NCBI RefSeq assembly: GCF_004168035.1
Contig: NZ_SDPU01000028.1
Coordinates: forward strand, 237,637-301,636
Direction: 5' to 3'
Length of the DNA: 64,000 nt
From: Nocardioides iriomotensis
GTDB lineage: Bacteria; Actinomycetota; Actinomycetes; Propionibacteriales; Nocardioidaceae
Part shown: positions 35,373 to 43,623 of the stretch, piece by piece
Layout of the letters: the number at the start of each line of letters is the position of its first letter
How positions within the stretch are numbered: position 1 is the stretch's first letter
Translations under genes and position numbers: made by a program
Notes under the pieces: model-generated
The model's database searches: none
Seen by the model: only the letters and a program-made list of their open reading frames with translations
What the model was told of the DNA's origin: nothing

Positions 35373-36140
35373 GTGACCGACGAGCTGGGCGAGCAGGTCG
35401 CGAGCGTCGCCGTGCTGGCCGAGCCGGCCCGCTGGCAGCTGTACCGGTACGTCGCCGCGTCACCGGAGCCGGTCAGCAGGGAACAGGCCGCGGCCGCGCT
35501 GGACATGGCGTTGCACTCCGCGAAGTTCCACCTCGACCGCCTGGCCGACGAGGGACTGCTCGAGGTCGAGTACCGCCGGCTGACCGGCCGCACGGGGCCG
35601 GGGGCGGGTCGACCGTCGAAGCTGTACCGGCGCGCGGACCGGCAGGTGAGCATCGCGCTCCCGGGGCGTCGCTACGACCTGGCCGGCGACCTGCTCGCCG
35701 CGGCGGTGGAGCGCTCGATGCGCGACGGCCGCCCGGTGCGCGATGCCGTCGCCGAGGTCGCTCGCGAGGCCGGCGTCGAGCTGGCCGCCGACCGCGGGAC
35801 CGCGAGTGGCGATCTCGAGCTCGTCCTCGACGTCCTGACCGGCCTCGACTACGAGCCGCGGCTCGACGCCGGACAGGTCTGCCTGGCCAACTGCCCGTTC
35901 GACCGGCTCGCCAAGGAGCACACCGAGCTGGTCTGCGGGATGAACCTCTCCCTGCTGACCGGGGTCGTCGACGGGCTCCGGATCACCACGCTGCGGCCGC
36001 GGCTCGACCCCGAGCCCGGCTACTGCTGCGTGAAGCTCGCCGGCTCGCCTCCGGAGACCTCCCGGACGGCGACGGGCGAGTTCTCCAGCAGCACGAGCGC
36101 GAGGTCGTCGTCGAGGGGCCGGCCGCCGGAGACGTGCTGA
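35373..36140 (+). CDS. ArsR-like winged-helix regulator with C-terminal Cys cluster
   Basis: A 255-residue regulator. The winged helix spans ~10-75 (SREQAAAALDMALHSAKFHL). The C-terminal domain has C170, C174, C188, C218 and C219 with H183, resembling the Fe-S or metal-binding part of SufR-like (COG2345) repressors. GTG 35373 follows GGGAGG. Recognisable sequence ends near residue 222; the last ~35 residues are Ser/Arg-rich and antisense to the phosphatase gene, so the natural stop may have been lost. It probably controls the divergent DoxX-folE unit. Confidence 0.8.
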   Translation: MTDELGEQVASVAVLAEPARWQLYRYVAASPEPVSREQAAAALDMALHSAKFHLDRLADEGLLEVEYRRLTGRTGPGAGRPSKLYRRADRQVSIALPGRRYDLAGDLLAAAVERSMRDGRPVRDAVAEVAREAGVELAADRGTASGDLELVLDVLTGLDYEPRLDAGQVCLANCPFDRLAKEHTELVCGMNLSLLTGVVDGLRITTLRPRLDPEPGYCCVKLAGSPPETSRTATGEFSSSTSARSSSRGRPPETC

Positions 36141-37117
36141 CGCAGCCGCGCCAGCAGGGCTTCGAGTCCCTCCTCCGCCGTCCCCCCACGCACGACGGTC
36201 GCCGCCTCGAGCAGCGGCAGGAACTCCCCCTCCGCGTCGCGGGCCTCCGCGAGGCCGTCGGTGTACATCAGGAGCCGGTCACCAGGCGACCACGGCACCG
36301 TCGCCGTGACGTACTCCCCGGCGCCGACGCCCAGGCCGAGCGGCAGGCCGGTCGGGGACTCGACGTACCGGGCCGGCCCGACCTCGGGCACGAGGATCGG
36401 CGGCGGGTGGCCGCAGCTGGTCAGGACGACGGTGTCCGGTTCGGTCACGTCGACGAGCAGGGCGGTGACGAACTCCTCGTCGTCGAAGAACGGGGTGAGG
36501 TAGGTGTTCATGTCGTCCGCGATGCTGTCGGTACCGGCGTAGAGCGCGGCCGCCTGCCGGAACGAGCGGATGACGCGAGCGGCCTGCTCTACGGCGGCGA
36601 TGCCCTTGCCGCGGACGTCGCCGACCAGGAAGCGGGCGCGGTGGCCGACCAGGGAGCAGTCGTACAGGTCGCCGCCCACGACCGCGTCCCGGGCCGCGGA
36701 GACGTACTGGCTCGCGACGGCGACCCGCTCGGTCGCCGTGGGCAGGGTGGGCAGGATGGCGCGTTGCGCCACCTCGGCGATGGCCGTGATCCGGGCCAGT
36801 CGTTGCTCGCGGCGCACCCGGACGGTGGCGATGACGACGGCCGCCGCGGCGACCAGCGCGACGTTGGCGACGCGCACCCAGGTCTGCGTCTCGTCGAGGG
36901 CGCCGTCCCACCAGCTGGTGGCGAGGACGGCCAGCACCGAGGCGACGCCCACGACTGCGGTCACGCCCCCGGGCAGGAACGCGCACGCAAGCAGCGGCGC
37001 CAGCCCGAACGTCGGCGACAGCGTGACCGGCAGCGGCGTCGCCAGCTCGGCAGCGACCAGGACGGCCAGCAGACCGAGGGCTGCCAGACGTTCTCGCTGC
37101 AACCGTGTCTCTCCCAC
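36020..37117 (-). CDS. Membrane-anchored PP2C/SpoIIE-type phosphatase
   Basis: A 365-residue protein with four to five N-terminal helices (~10-100) and a SpoIIE/RsbU-type PP2C domain. Metal and catalytic motifs are GGDLYD (148-153), GDVRGKG (166-172), MYTDGLAEARD and DDDLALVLLE. Such enzymes dephosphorylate anti-sigma-factor antagonists to switch on stress sigma factors. The GTG start gives the first hydrophobic helix. Its last 40 codons overlap the 3' end of the convergent ArsR-like gene by 121 bases. Confidence 0.9.
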   Translation of the reverse strand: MGETRLQRERLAALGLLAVLVAAELATPLPVTLSPTFGLAPLLACAFLPGGVTAVVGVASVLAVLATSWWDGALDETQTWVRVANVALVAAAAVVIATVRVRREQRLARITAIAEVAQRAILPTLPTATERVAVASQYVSAARDAVVGGDLYDCSLVGHRARFLVGDVRGKGIAAVEQAARVIRSFRQAAALYAGTDSIADDMNTYLTPFFDDEEFVTALLVDVTEPDTVVLTSCGHPPPILVPEVGPARYVESPTGLPLGLGVGAGEYVTATVPWSPGDRLLMYTDGLAEARDAEGEFLPLLEAATVVRGGTAEEGLEALLARLRQHVSGGRPLDDDLALVLLENSPVAVREVSGGEPASFTQQ

Positions 37118-37241
37118 CAGTGCCGTCGACCCTCCTCCCCCGCGATGCCCCGCAGTCTGGACGAGTCACTGCGAAGCGTACGCCGACGAGCCTGCCCTCG
37201 TCCGCGTAACGCGGAACCACCCGCGCGCCGGAGCGCGTGGC

Positions 37242-37247
37242 TAGGCT
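37242..37247 (+). promoter_or_regulatory. Leaderless -10 box of serine hydrolase gene
   Basis: TAGGCT ends 6 bases before GTG 37254. Confidence 0.5.
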
Positions 37248-37253
37248 CGGGCG

Positions 37254-38258
37254 GTGCAGCCACTCGAGGAAGCAGTGGACGAAGCGGCGGCGCGCACCGG
37301 GTTCTCCGGCGTCGTCCGCGTCGACCGGGCGGGCGAGAACGAGGTCCTCCGGGCCTACGGGCTGGCCGACCGCGCGCACGGCATCCCCAACACCCACGAG
37401 ACCCTCTTCGCGACCGCGAGCGGGACGAAAGGCTTGACGGCCCTGACCGTCATGGCCCTCGTGGAGCGGGGGACGCTCCGGCTCGACACGACCGCCCGCT
37501 CGTTGCTCGACGCGGACCTGCCCCTGATCGCCGACGACGTGACGGTCGAGCACCTGCTGGCACACCGGTCCGGGATCGGCGACTACCTCGACGAGGGCGA
37601 GCTGGACGACAGGAACGCCTACGTCGTGCCGATCCCGGTGCACGAGCTGACGACGACCGAGCAGTATGTCCGCATCCTCGACGGACACGCGACCGTCTCC
37701 CCGGCCGGGGAGCGGTTCGCCTACAACAACAGCGGCTACGTGGTGCTGGCGCTGCTGGCCGAGCGGGCGAGCGGCGTGGCCTTCCACGAGCTCGTGCGCA
37801 CGCTGGTCTGCGAGCCCGCGGGCATGGTCGACACGGCGTTCCTCCGCTCCGACGAGCTGCCGGGACGCGCCGCGCTGGGCTACCTCTCCGCCGACGACCT
37901 CAGGACGAACGTGCTCCACCTCCCGGTGCTGGGCTCCGGGGACGGCGGGCTCTACTCGACCGCCACGGACTTCATCGCCTTCTGGGACGCGCTCTTCGCC
38001 GGCCGGATCGTCGCGCCGGAGCGAGTCGCCGAGATGGTGCGACCGCACAGCGACTGGCCGGAGGAGTCCAAGCGGTACGGGCTCGGGTTCCACCTCGACG
38101 CGACGGGCGACGGCGTCTGGCTCGAGGGATCCGACGCGGGCGTCTCGTTCGACAGCCTGCACCAGCCCTCGTCGTCGATCACCTACAGCGTCATCTCGAA
38201 CCGGACCGCCGGCGTGTGGCCGCTCGTCAGGTGGCTCGACGAACGGCTCGGCACCTGA
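37254..38258 (+). CDS. Class C beta-lactamase-like serine hydrolase
   Basis: A 334-residue beta-lactamase/DD-peptidase-fold protein. The SxxK motif is Ser56-Gly-Thr-Lys59 (ATASGTKGLTAL), and the YxN motif is Tyr157-Asn-Asn159 (AYNNSGYVVL). No signal peptide is present, so it is likely cytoplasmic and more probably an esterase or peptidase than a secreted lactamase. It has its own leaderless promoter and converges on the MFS gene. Confidence 0.88.
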   Translation: MQPLEEAVDEAAARTGFSGVVRVDRAGENEVLRAYGLADRAHGIPNTHETLFATASGTKGLTALTVMALVERGTLRLDTTARSLLDADLPLIADDVTVEHLLAHRSGIGDYLDEGELDDRNAYVVPIPVHELTTTEQYVRILDGHATVSPAGERFAYNNSGYVVLALLAERASGVAFHELVRTLVCEPAGMVDTAFLRSDELPGRAALGYLSADDLRTNVLHLPVLGSGDGGLYSTATDFIAFWDALFAGRIVAPERVAEMVRPHSDWPEESKRYGLGFHLDATGDGVWLEGSDAGVSFDSLHQPSSSITYSVISNRTAGVWPLVRWLDERLGT

Positions 38259-38321
38259 ACGCTGCGGGCCGCGCCGCTAAAACGAGCTCGGGCACGTCGG
38301 AGACCGGCCGGTCCTACTTGC

Positions 38322-39992
38322 TCAGGTGGGGCTGTCCACCGTGGCGTCGTTGGCCCTCTGCTTGTTCCTGGACTCGAGTGCCTCGTGCGGCAGATCTTTG
38401 GTGAAGGCAGCCGAAAGCAGGGCCAGGAATGCCGCCGCGAGCAGTCCGGCCTTGAGGGACTGCAGCTGTGCGGCCTCGTAGTCGTCGACGAGCGCCTCGG
38501 TGGTCGGCTCGTCCAGTCCGGCTTCACGGGCGGCTGTTGCGACCTGGTCTGCGGACACGAAGTCGACTCCGGACCCGACCGCGACGCCTACCTGCTCGGC
38601 GACGGTATCGCTGATCCGCTGGTCGGAGGAGATGTTGGAGACGAACGCCGTCGTGAGCCCGGACAGCACGATCGCCCCGATCAGAGCGACCCCCAGCGAC
38701 GAGCCGAGTTGCTGGCCCGTGAACTGCAGTCCGCCGGCTTCGCCACGGCCGGAGGCGTCGACGGAGGACTGCACGACGTTCCCGAGCTGGGAGGCGATCA
38801 ATCCCATTCCGACGCCAAGTACCGCCATCGACCAGGCAAAGCTCGAGCTGTCGAGCTCCGGGTCGATCGTGGCCAGAAGCATCACGGTCGCGATCGTGGT
38901 GGTCGCCAGACCGGTGCGCACGATGGACCGGATGGAATAGCGGCCGGAGAGTCGTGACCCGGCTGCGGAGGCGAGGAACATGGTGATCGATACCGGGAGC
39001 ATCGCGAGGCCCGTCTCGAGGGCGTCGAGGCCGATCACGAGCTGCAGGTAGAGCGGAATGGTGAAGAAGACGCCCATCAGGATCAGGTTCTGACTGAACA
39101 AGCCGATCAGACCGGACCGCAGGGGGGCGATCGTCAGCAGCGCAAGGTGCACCAGCGGATCGTGGTCGCTGCTGACCCGGTGCCCCTGCCACGCCGTGAA
39201 CGCCCAGAGCAGAGCAGCCCCGGAGCCGATGACGAACACCGTGAGCGAGAAGCCGAACGGTGTCACCGGGGAGTCTTCGGTGGGTTTGACCCAACCCCAG
39301 GTGCTTGACTGAAGCACCCCGAGGACGACCAGGCCCAGGCCGGCGGCGGACAAGAACGTGCCGACGATGTCGAGCCTCGGTGCCGGGCCGTCCCGGCCGG
39401 CGTCGGCGACCTTCGGCGTCATCACCAGGATCAGCCCCACCAGCAACACCTCGCCGGCGAAGATGATCCGCCAGGAGTACTCCGTGGTCGCCCAGCCGCC
39501 CAGGATCGGCCCCACGGCGATTCCTGCTCCCGCGACCCCGCCGATGACGGCGTACGCGACCTTTCGCGAGGCCCCCTCGAAGTTCCCGGCGATCAACGCC
39601 ACCATGGCCGGCAGAACCAGTGCGGCACCGACCCCCTCCAGGACCGACCAGCCGAGGGTCAGGACGGCCACCGTCGGCGCCAACGCCGTCACGGCCGAAC
39701 CGCAGGCGTAGATGATCAACCCGACGACGAACGCCTTCCGCCGGCCGATGATGTCGCCGACCTTGCCGCCGGTGAGCATGAACATCGCCATCACGAGGCA
39801 GTAGAAGGTGATCACCGCCTGGATCGTGGTCACTGTCGTGTCGAAGTCGGCCACCAGCGCGCTGATCGACACGTTCATCGCCGACTGGTCCAGCACCATG
39901 ACGAACTGGGCGATGGCCAACGCCACCAGCGGCAACCAGCTCTGCCTCGACCTGGGTACGGTCTGTCGCTTCTGGGACGCACCGGTAGTCAC
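38322..39992 (-). CDS. MFS drug-resistance transporter (EmrB/QacA type)
   Basis: A 556-residue transporter with about 14 helices. The first helix ends with MVLDQSAMNVSIS, the D1 motif of the DHA2 family; GGKVGDIIGRRKAF is motif A; GGVAGAGIAVGPILGGWAT is motif C, typical of proton-coupled drug efflux. A cytoplasmic tail carries charged residues. GTG 39992 is preceded by GAGGAGG about 9 bases upstream; the frame is open above it with no homology. Codon use looks less GC-skewed than neighbours. No adjacent TetR regulator is present. Confidence 0.92.
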   Translation of the reverse strand: MTTGASQKRQTVPRSRQSWLPLVALAIAQFVMVLDQSAMNVSISALVADFDTTVTTIQAVITFYCLVMAMFMLTGGKVGDIIGRRKAFVVGLIIYACGSAVTALAPTVAVLTLGWSVLEGVGAALVLPAMVALIAGNFEGASRKVAYAVIGGVAGAGIAVGPILGGWATTEYSWRIIFAGEVLLVGLILVMTPKVADAGRDGPAPRLDIVGTFLSAAGLGLVVLGVLQSSTWGWVKPTEDSPVTPFGFSLTVFVIGSGAALLWAFTAWQGHRVSSDHDPLVHLALLTIAPLRSGLIGLFSQNLILMGVFFTIPLYLQLVIGLDALETGLAMLPVSITMFLASAAGSRLSGRYSIRSIVRTGLATTTIATVMLLATIDPELDSSSFAWSMAVLGVGMGLIASQLGNVVQSSVDASGRGEAGGLQFTGQQLGSSLGVALIGAIVLSGLTTAFVSNISSDQRISDTVAEQVGVAVGSGVDFVSADQVATAAREAGLDEPTTEALVDDYEAAQLQSLKAGLLAAAFLALLSAAFTKDLPHEALESRNKQRANDATVDSPT

Positions 39993-40239
39993 GCCGTCAT
40001 TCCTCCTCGGTGCGAAGCCCGATCCCCGCGGCGTTCGTAGTGACTCCGGCGAAACCGTAGCCACTGCTGCGAGACGACCGAACCACCCTCACGGGGTGAA
40101 GTGACCGCTGCTGGTCGGTGCACTTTGCGACGAAACGCACCGATGGCGCCTGCAGCGACCCTTCGGCCAGGCATGGGGCGCGGCCCAACCGCCGGTCTGT
40201 CCCCGACTCCCCGGACCGCGCCACAGGGTGACGCCTCGC

Positions 40240-41565
40240 TCACGCAGCGGCGTCGTGAAATCCAGGCAGCCAGGTGACGGCCTCGTCGGCGACTCGGACG
40301 CGTGCGCCCAGAGTGCACAGCACACCGGTGGTGCCGGCCAGGACGCGCTGGACCAGCAGGTAGTGGGCTGGGACGTGCAGGTGCCGCTGCACCCGGGCGG
40401 CGGTGCCTCGGGGGTCGGAGAACCGCGTGGTCTGTGAGCGCAGCCAGCCGCGGGAGAACGCGAACCGGGGCACGCGCAGCGGCGCCAGCAGCGGGTCGAG
40501 GGTCTCCACGAGCCGCTGACCGCTGACGGTTCCGGGAGCGACGAGCCCTCCGTCGACCATGACCGCAAGAAGAGCGGTGGCGTCCCGGTCGACCGCGGCC
40601 CGGAGCAGCTCTCCCAGGCGTGGTGGCCACCCGTGCGGCAACGCGAGCGTGGAGCCGAAGTCGAGCACCACCAGGCGCCCGTCGTCGGTGAGCCGGAAGT
40701 TGCCGGGGTGTGGGTCGCCGTGCAGGCGTCCCACTCGGGCGGGGCTGGACAGCAGGAACCGCACCAGCAGCTCACCGGCCCGGTCGCGCTGGGGCTGGGT
40801 GCCGGTGCGCGCCACCTCTGCAATGGGGGTTCCGTCGACCCACTCGCTGACCAGCACCCGTCCGGTGACCGCGACCACCTCGGGGACGACGAAGTCCGGG
40901 TCGTCGACGAGGGCGCGGTGGAACTGCGTCTGTGCGGTTGCCTCCTGCTCGTAGTCGGTCTCGGCCATCACGCTGGCACGCAGCTGCGCGAACAGGTCAC
41001 GGGCAGGCACCCCGGGCGCCGCGACCCGGATCAGCGGTGCGAGCCGGTCCAGCTGGCGCAGGTCGACCGCCAGCGCGTCGCCGGCGCGCGGGTACTGCAC
41101 CTTCACCGCCACCGCGCGCGAGTGCTGCCCGCCGGACCAGGAGGCACGGTGGACCTGCCCGATGCTGGCCGCCGCGGCGGGGGTGTCGTCGAAGTAGAGG
41201 AGCTGGAGACGCCAGTGCGGGCCGAGATCCTCGGCCAGCACTCGGTGGATGACGCCGGGCGGCAGCGCCGGCGCCGCCTCCTGGAGCCGGGTCAGCGCCT
41301 CGCCGTAGGGGCCGGCGACCTGGTCGGGCAGTGCGGCCTCCATCGCGGACAGCCACTGCCCGACCTTCATCGCGCCACCCTTGAGGTCGCCGAGCGCCGT
41401 GAACAGCTGCTCGGCGGTCCGCGCCTGGACCTGTTGGGTGAGGAGCTCGGCCGGCTGTCCGCCGAGCCGGCGGCCCAAGCTCGCGGCCCGGCGGCCGACG
41501 TGGGCGGCGGGCAGTGCGGCCAGCCGGGCCGCGCGAGCCAGACCGCGGGTGGGCAGGTCAGGCAT
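40240..41565 (-). CDS. AarF/UbiB (ABC1) family kinase-like protein
   Basis: A 441-residue protein with the ABC1 atypical-kinase domain: AMKVGQWLSA (KxGQ), AAASIGQVHRA (Ala-rich loop), VAVKVQYP (lysine), LHGDPHPGNFRLTDDGRLVVLDFGST (metal and catalytic loop). Family members influence isoprenoid quinone synthesis and have ATPase activity. ATG 41565 is preferred because AGGAGG precedes it by 6 bases; an in-frame GTG 18 bases upstream overlaps that site. The next gene is a quinone-type flavoprotein on the other strand, 528 bases away. Confidence 0.9.
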   Translation of the reverse strand: MPDLPTRGLARAARLAALPAAHVGRRAASLGRRLGGQPAELLTQQVQARTAEQLFTALGDLKGGAMKVGQWLSAMEAALPDQVAGPYGEALTRLQEAAPALPPGVIHRVLAEDLGPHWRLQLLYFDDTPAAAASIGQVHRASWSGGQHSRAVAVKVQYPRAGDALAVDLRQLDRLAPLIRVAAPGVPARDLFAQLRASVMAETDYEQEATAQTQFHRALVDDPDFVVPEVVAVTGRVLVSEWVDGTPIAEVARTGTQPQRDRAGELLVRFLLSSPARVGRLHGDPHPGNFRLTDDGRLVVLDFGSTLALPHGWPPRLGELLRAAVDRDATALLAVMVDGGLVAPGTVSGQRLVETLDPLLAPLRVPRFAFSRGWLRSQTTRFSDPRGTAARVQRHLHVPAHYLLVQRVLAGTTGVLCTLGARVRVADEAVTWLPGFHDAAA

Positions 41566-42093
41566 GCCGGCCTCCTCGGTCACACCCGCACCGCGCCGGG
41601 CGGCCGGGTTCGCAATTCGGATGGGGGTGGTTCACGGTCCCGGCTTGGGAAGCCAGACGGTTGCCGGGCATGGCGGTGACTGACCCCAGCACGAGGGCGA
41701 CCCGGGGCTGTGGCTGCACGCGCGGACGCTGGCGCGCCTTCGTGCAGCACGTCGGCTGCGTCCACCGGGTGGGTGCCGGGCGGCGGGGCTGGGTCGGGAC
41801 GGGCGACATCGGGGGCCTTTCGGAGTCGGCGACTGATGTGCCGACCAGACTTCCCGGCGCTCCGTCGACCATCGTACGTGCACCGGGGCGGGCTCCACGA
41901 GCACCGCAAGGGCGGCGGCCGGCGCGTCCGCCACCAACACGCGTCCGCGTGGGACGACTGGGTCGAAGGTCCTGCCTGCTCGGGTCCCGCGCCTGTGGCG
42001 ACGCCGGGACGCCATGGCAAGCCTGGAGACAGGACCAACCCCGGCCGCCGTGGTCGCCGTGGTCGCCGTGGTCGCCGTGGAGAGGAGCACTCG
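41566..42093. other. Gene-free interval between AarF and flavoprotein genes
   Basis: This 528-base stretch separates two divergent genes. Frames crossing it are Arg/Pro-rich with no family resemblance or ribosome site. It includes about four copies of a 9-base unit (GCCGTGGTC, 42046-42080) directly before the flavoprotein ribosome site. It may hold two divergent promoters or a decayed gene; nothing firmer can be said. Confidence 0.6.
42046..42080 (+). repeat. 9-base tandem repeat before flavoprotein gene
   Basis: GCCGTGGTC repeated about four times head to tail, ending 1 base before the AGAGGAG ribosome site. The leader would be structured; the repeat number could vary between strains. Confidence 0.75.
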
Positions 42094-43296
42094 ATGCGCA
42101 AGCATGTCGTCGTTCTCGGAGCCAACTTCGCGGGGCTCACCGCCGCCCTGTCGGTGCGCCACGAGCTGCACGGCGACGTGGATGTCACCGTCGTCTCACC
42201 GCGGGCGAACTTCCTGTTCACGCCGAGCCTCATCTGGCTCCCGTTCGGCAAGCGTGACCGCGGCGACATCACCTTCGATGTCGAACCGACCCTGCGCCAC
42301 CACGGCGTTGACTTCGTCCAGGCCGCCGCTACCGGCCTGGACCCGACGGCCCGGACCGTGACACTGCAGGACGGCAGCACACTGCGCTACGACTACCTGG
42401 TCATCGCGACCGGGTACCGCAACGACAGCGACGTCGTCCCCGGGTTCGCCGAGAACGCGGTCACCATCACCACCCTCGAGGATGCCGAGCGGGCCGGTCA
42501 CGCCTGGGAGCTGTTCCTGCGGGACCCGCGCGACGTCGTGGTCGCCGCCACCCAGGGCGCCGGCTGCTTCGGAGCGGCGTACGAGTTCCTGTTCAACCTC
42601 TCGTTCCAGCTGCGTCGACACGACCTGCACCAGCGGGTCAAGCTCACCTACGTCACCGCGGAGCCGTTCCTCGGCCACTTCGGCATCGGCGGGCTGCCGC
42701 ACGGTGAGCAGCTGCTCGGCATGTTCCTTCGCAAGGAGGGCATCGACTCGCGCCTCAACGTCGGCATCGACCACGTCGCGCAGGACGCCCTCGTCCTGGA
42801 GACCGGGGAGGAGGTGCCGTTCGGGTACGGCATGGTCGTGCCGCCGTTCCTCGGTCAGGAGTGGCTCACCGCCGTGGACGGGCTGACCGACGCCAAGGGC
42901 ATGGTCGCCGTTCGCGACAGCTACCAGACGCTGAAGTACGACGACGTCTACGCCGTCGGCGCCGCTGCCGCGGTGGAGGTGCCCTGGACGACGCCGACGC
43001 CGGTCGGCATCCCGAAGACCGGCTTCCCGACCGAGGTGATGGCCCACGTCGCCGCGCGGAACATCGCCGCCCAGATCCGAGGCGAGGAGCCGACCGACGA
43101 GAAGGCGTTCGGCGACATCAAGGCCATCTGCGTGATGGATGCCGGGAACAACGGCGTGGTCATCCTCGCCGACAAGATGCTGCCGCCCCGCAAGCACGGC
43201 GTGCTCATCCCCGGCCCGCAGGCGCACGTGATGAAGCTCGGGTTCGAGAAGTACTTCCTGTGGAAGATGCGCAACGGCTACGTCCAGCTTCCCTGA
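42094..43296 (+). CDS. Sulfide:quinone reductase-like FAD oxidoreductase
   Basis: A 400-residue flavoprotein. The FAD-binding fold starts VVVLGANFAGLTAALSV; LVIATGYRND closes the first dinucleotide region and DDVYAVGAAA the second. Cys158 (TQGAGCFGAAYEF) and Cys346 (KAICVMDAGNNG) fall where sulfide:quinone reductases and flavocytochrome c sulfide dehydrogenases have their redox pair. KTGFPTEVMAHVAARNIA matches the conserved C-terminal part. It probably oxidises sulfide and reduces quinone at the membrane. ATG 42094 follows AGAGGAG. Confidence 0.85.
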   Translation: MRKHVVVLGANFAGLTAALSVRHELHGDVDVTVVSPRANFLFTPSLIWLPFGKRDRGDITFDVEPTLRHHGVDFVQAAATGLDPTARTVTLQDGSTLRYDYLVIATGYRNDSDVVPGFAENAVTITTLEDAERAGHAWELFLRDPRDVVVAATQGAGCFGAAYEFLFNLSFQLRRHDLHQRVKLTYVTAEPFLGHFGIGGLPHGEQLLGMFLRKEGIDSRLNVGIDHVAQDALVLETGEEVPFGYGMVVPPFLGQEWLTAVDGLTDAKGMVAVRDSYQTLKYDDVYAVGAAAAVEVPWTTPTPVGIPKTGFPTEVMAHVAARNIAAQIRGEEPTDEKAFGDIKAICVMDAGNNGVVILADKMLPPRKHGVLIPGPQAHVMKLGFEKYFLWKMRNGYVQLP

Positions 43297-43497
43297 ACGC
43301 CGGGCGGCGTCCGCCTGCGTGACGACCGGACGGACCAATCACGCCCAGAGACCGTCCCCGACCGGCTCCGGCTGCCCGGGGCCGCAGCACTCTCGGCCCG
43401 TCGCCACCCGCACGCAGCGTGTCAGGTCGTTGCCGTGCTCGGCTTCCCGCACATACGTGCACCACAACACCCGTCGGCCGGCTTTCGGAATCGAGGG
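43297..43497. other. Non-coding spacer before FadE promoter
   Basis: About 200 bases with no supportable gene, hairpin or repeat. With the FadE leader it forms a 327-base gap between co-oriented genes. Confidence 0.5.
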
Positions 43498-43526
43498 TTG
43501 AGATCCCTACTCGCGGGTAGCATACT
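43498..43526 (+). promoter_or_regulatory. Promoter of FadE-type gene
   Basis: TTGAGA (43498-43503), a 17-base spacer, then CATACT (43521-43526). The first operator copy lies in the spacer and the second just over the predicted start point, a layout that predicts repression. Confidence 0.6.
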
Positions 43527-43543
43527 GGTGTTACTGACGAGTA
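43508..43543. promoter_or_regulatory. Tandem TACTSRCGRGTA operators before FadE-type gene
   Basis: TACTCGCGGGTA (43508-43519) and TACTGACGAGTA (43532-43543), centres 24 bases apart. Both have inverted TAC(T)/(A)GTA ends. A matched pair on a fatty-acid gene promoter fits a TetR- or GntR-type fatty-acid regulator. Confidence 0.6.
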
Positions 43544-43623
43544 GTAACCGGCTGCACGGCAGCCGGCCGCACCCACGGACCCGCCCCGGGACCCCCGTTC
43601 CCCGAGATTTCGAAGGTGGAGCA

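Noticed and set aside
39997..40224. Possible 75-residue minus-strand gene between MFS and AarF genes
   Set aside because: No ribosome site, -10 box or recognisable sequence; treated as spacer.
41558..41872. Possible 104-residue minus-strand gene in the gap
   Set aside because: Pro/Arg-rich, overlaps the AarF start, no ribosome site and no resemblance to a family.
41710..42093. N-terminal extension of the flavoprotein frame
   Set aside because: The FAD-binding fold starts at ATG 42094, which has AGAGGAG; the upstream part is Arg/Gly repeat sequence.
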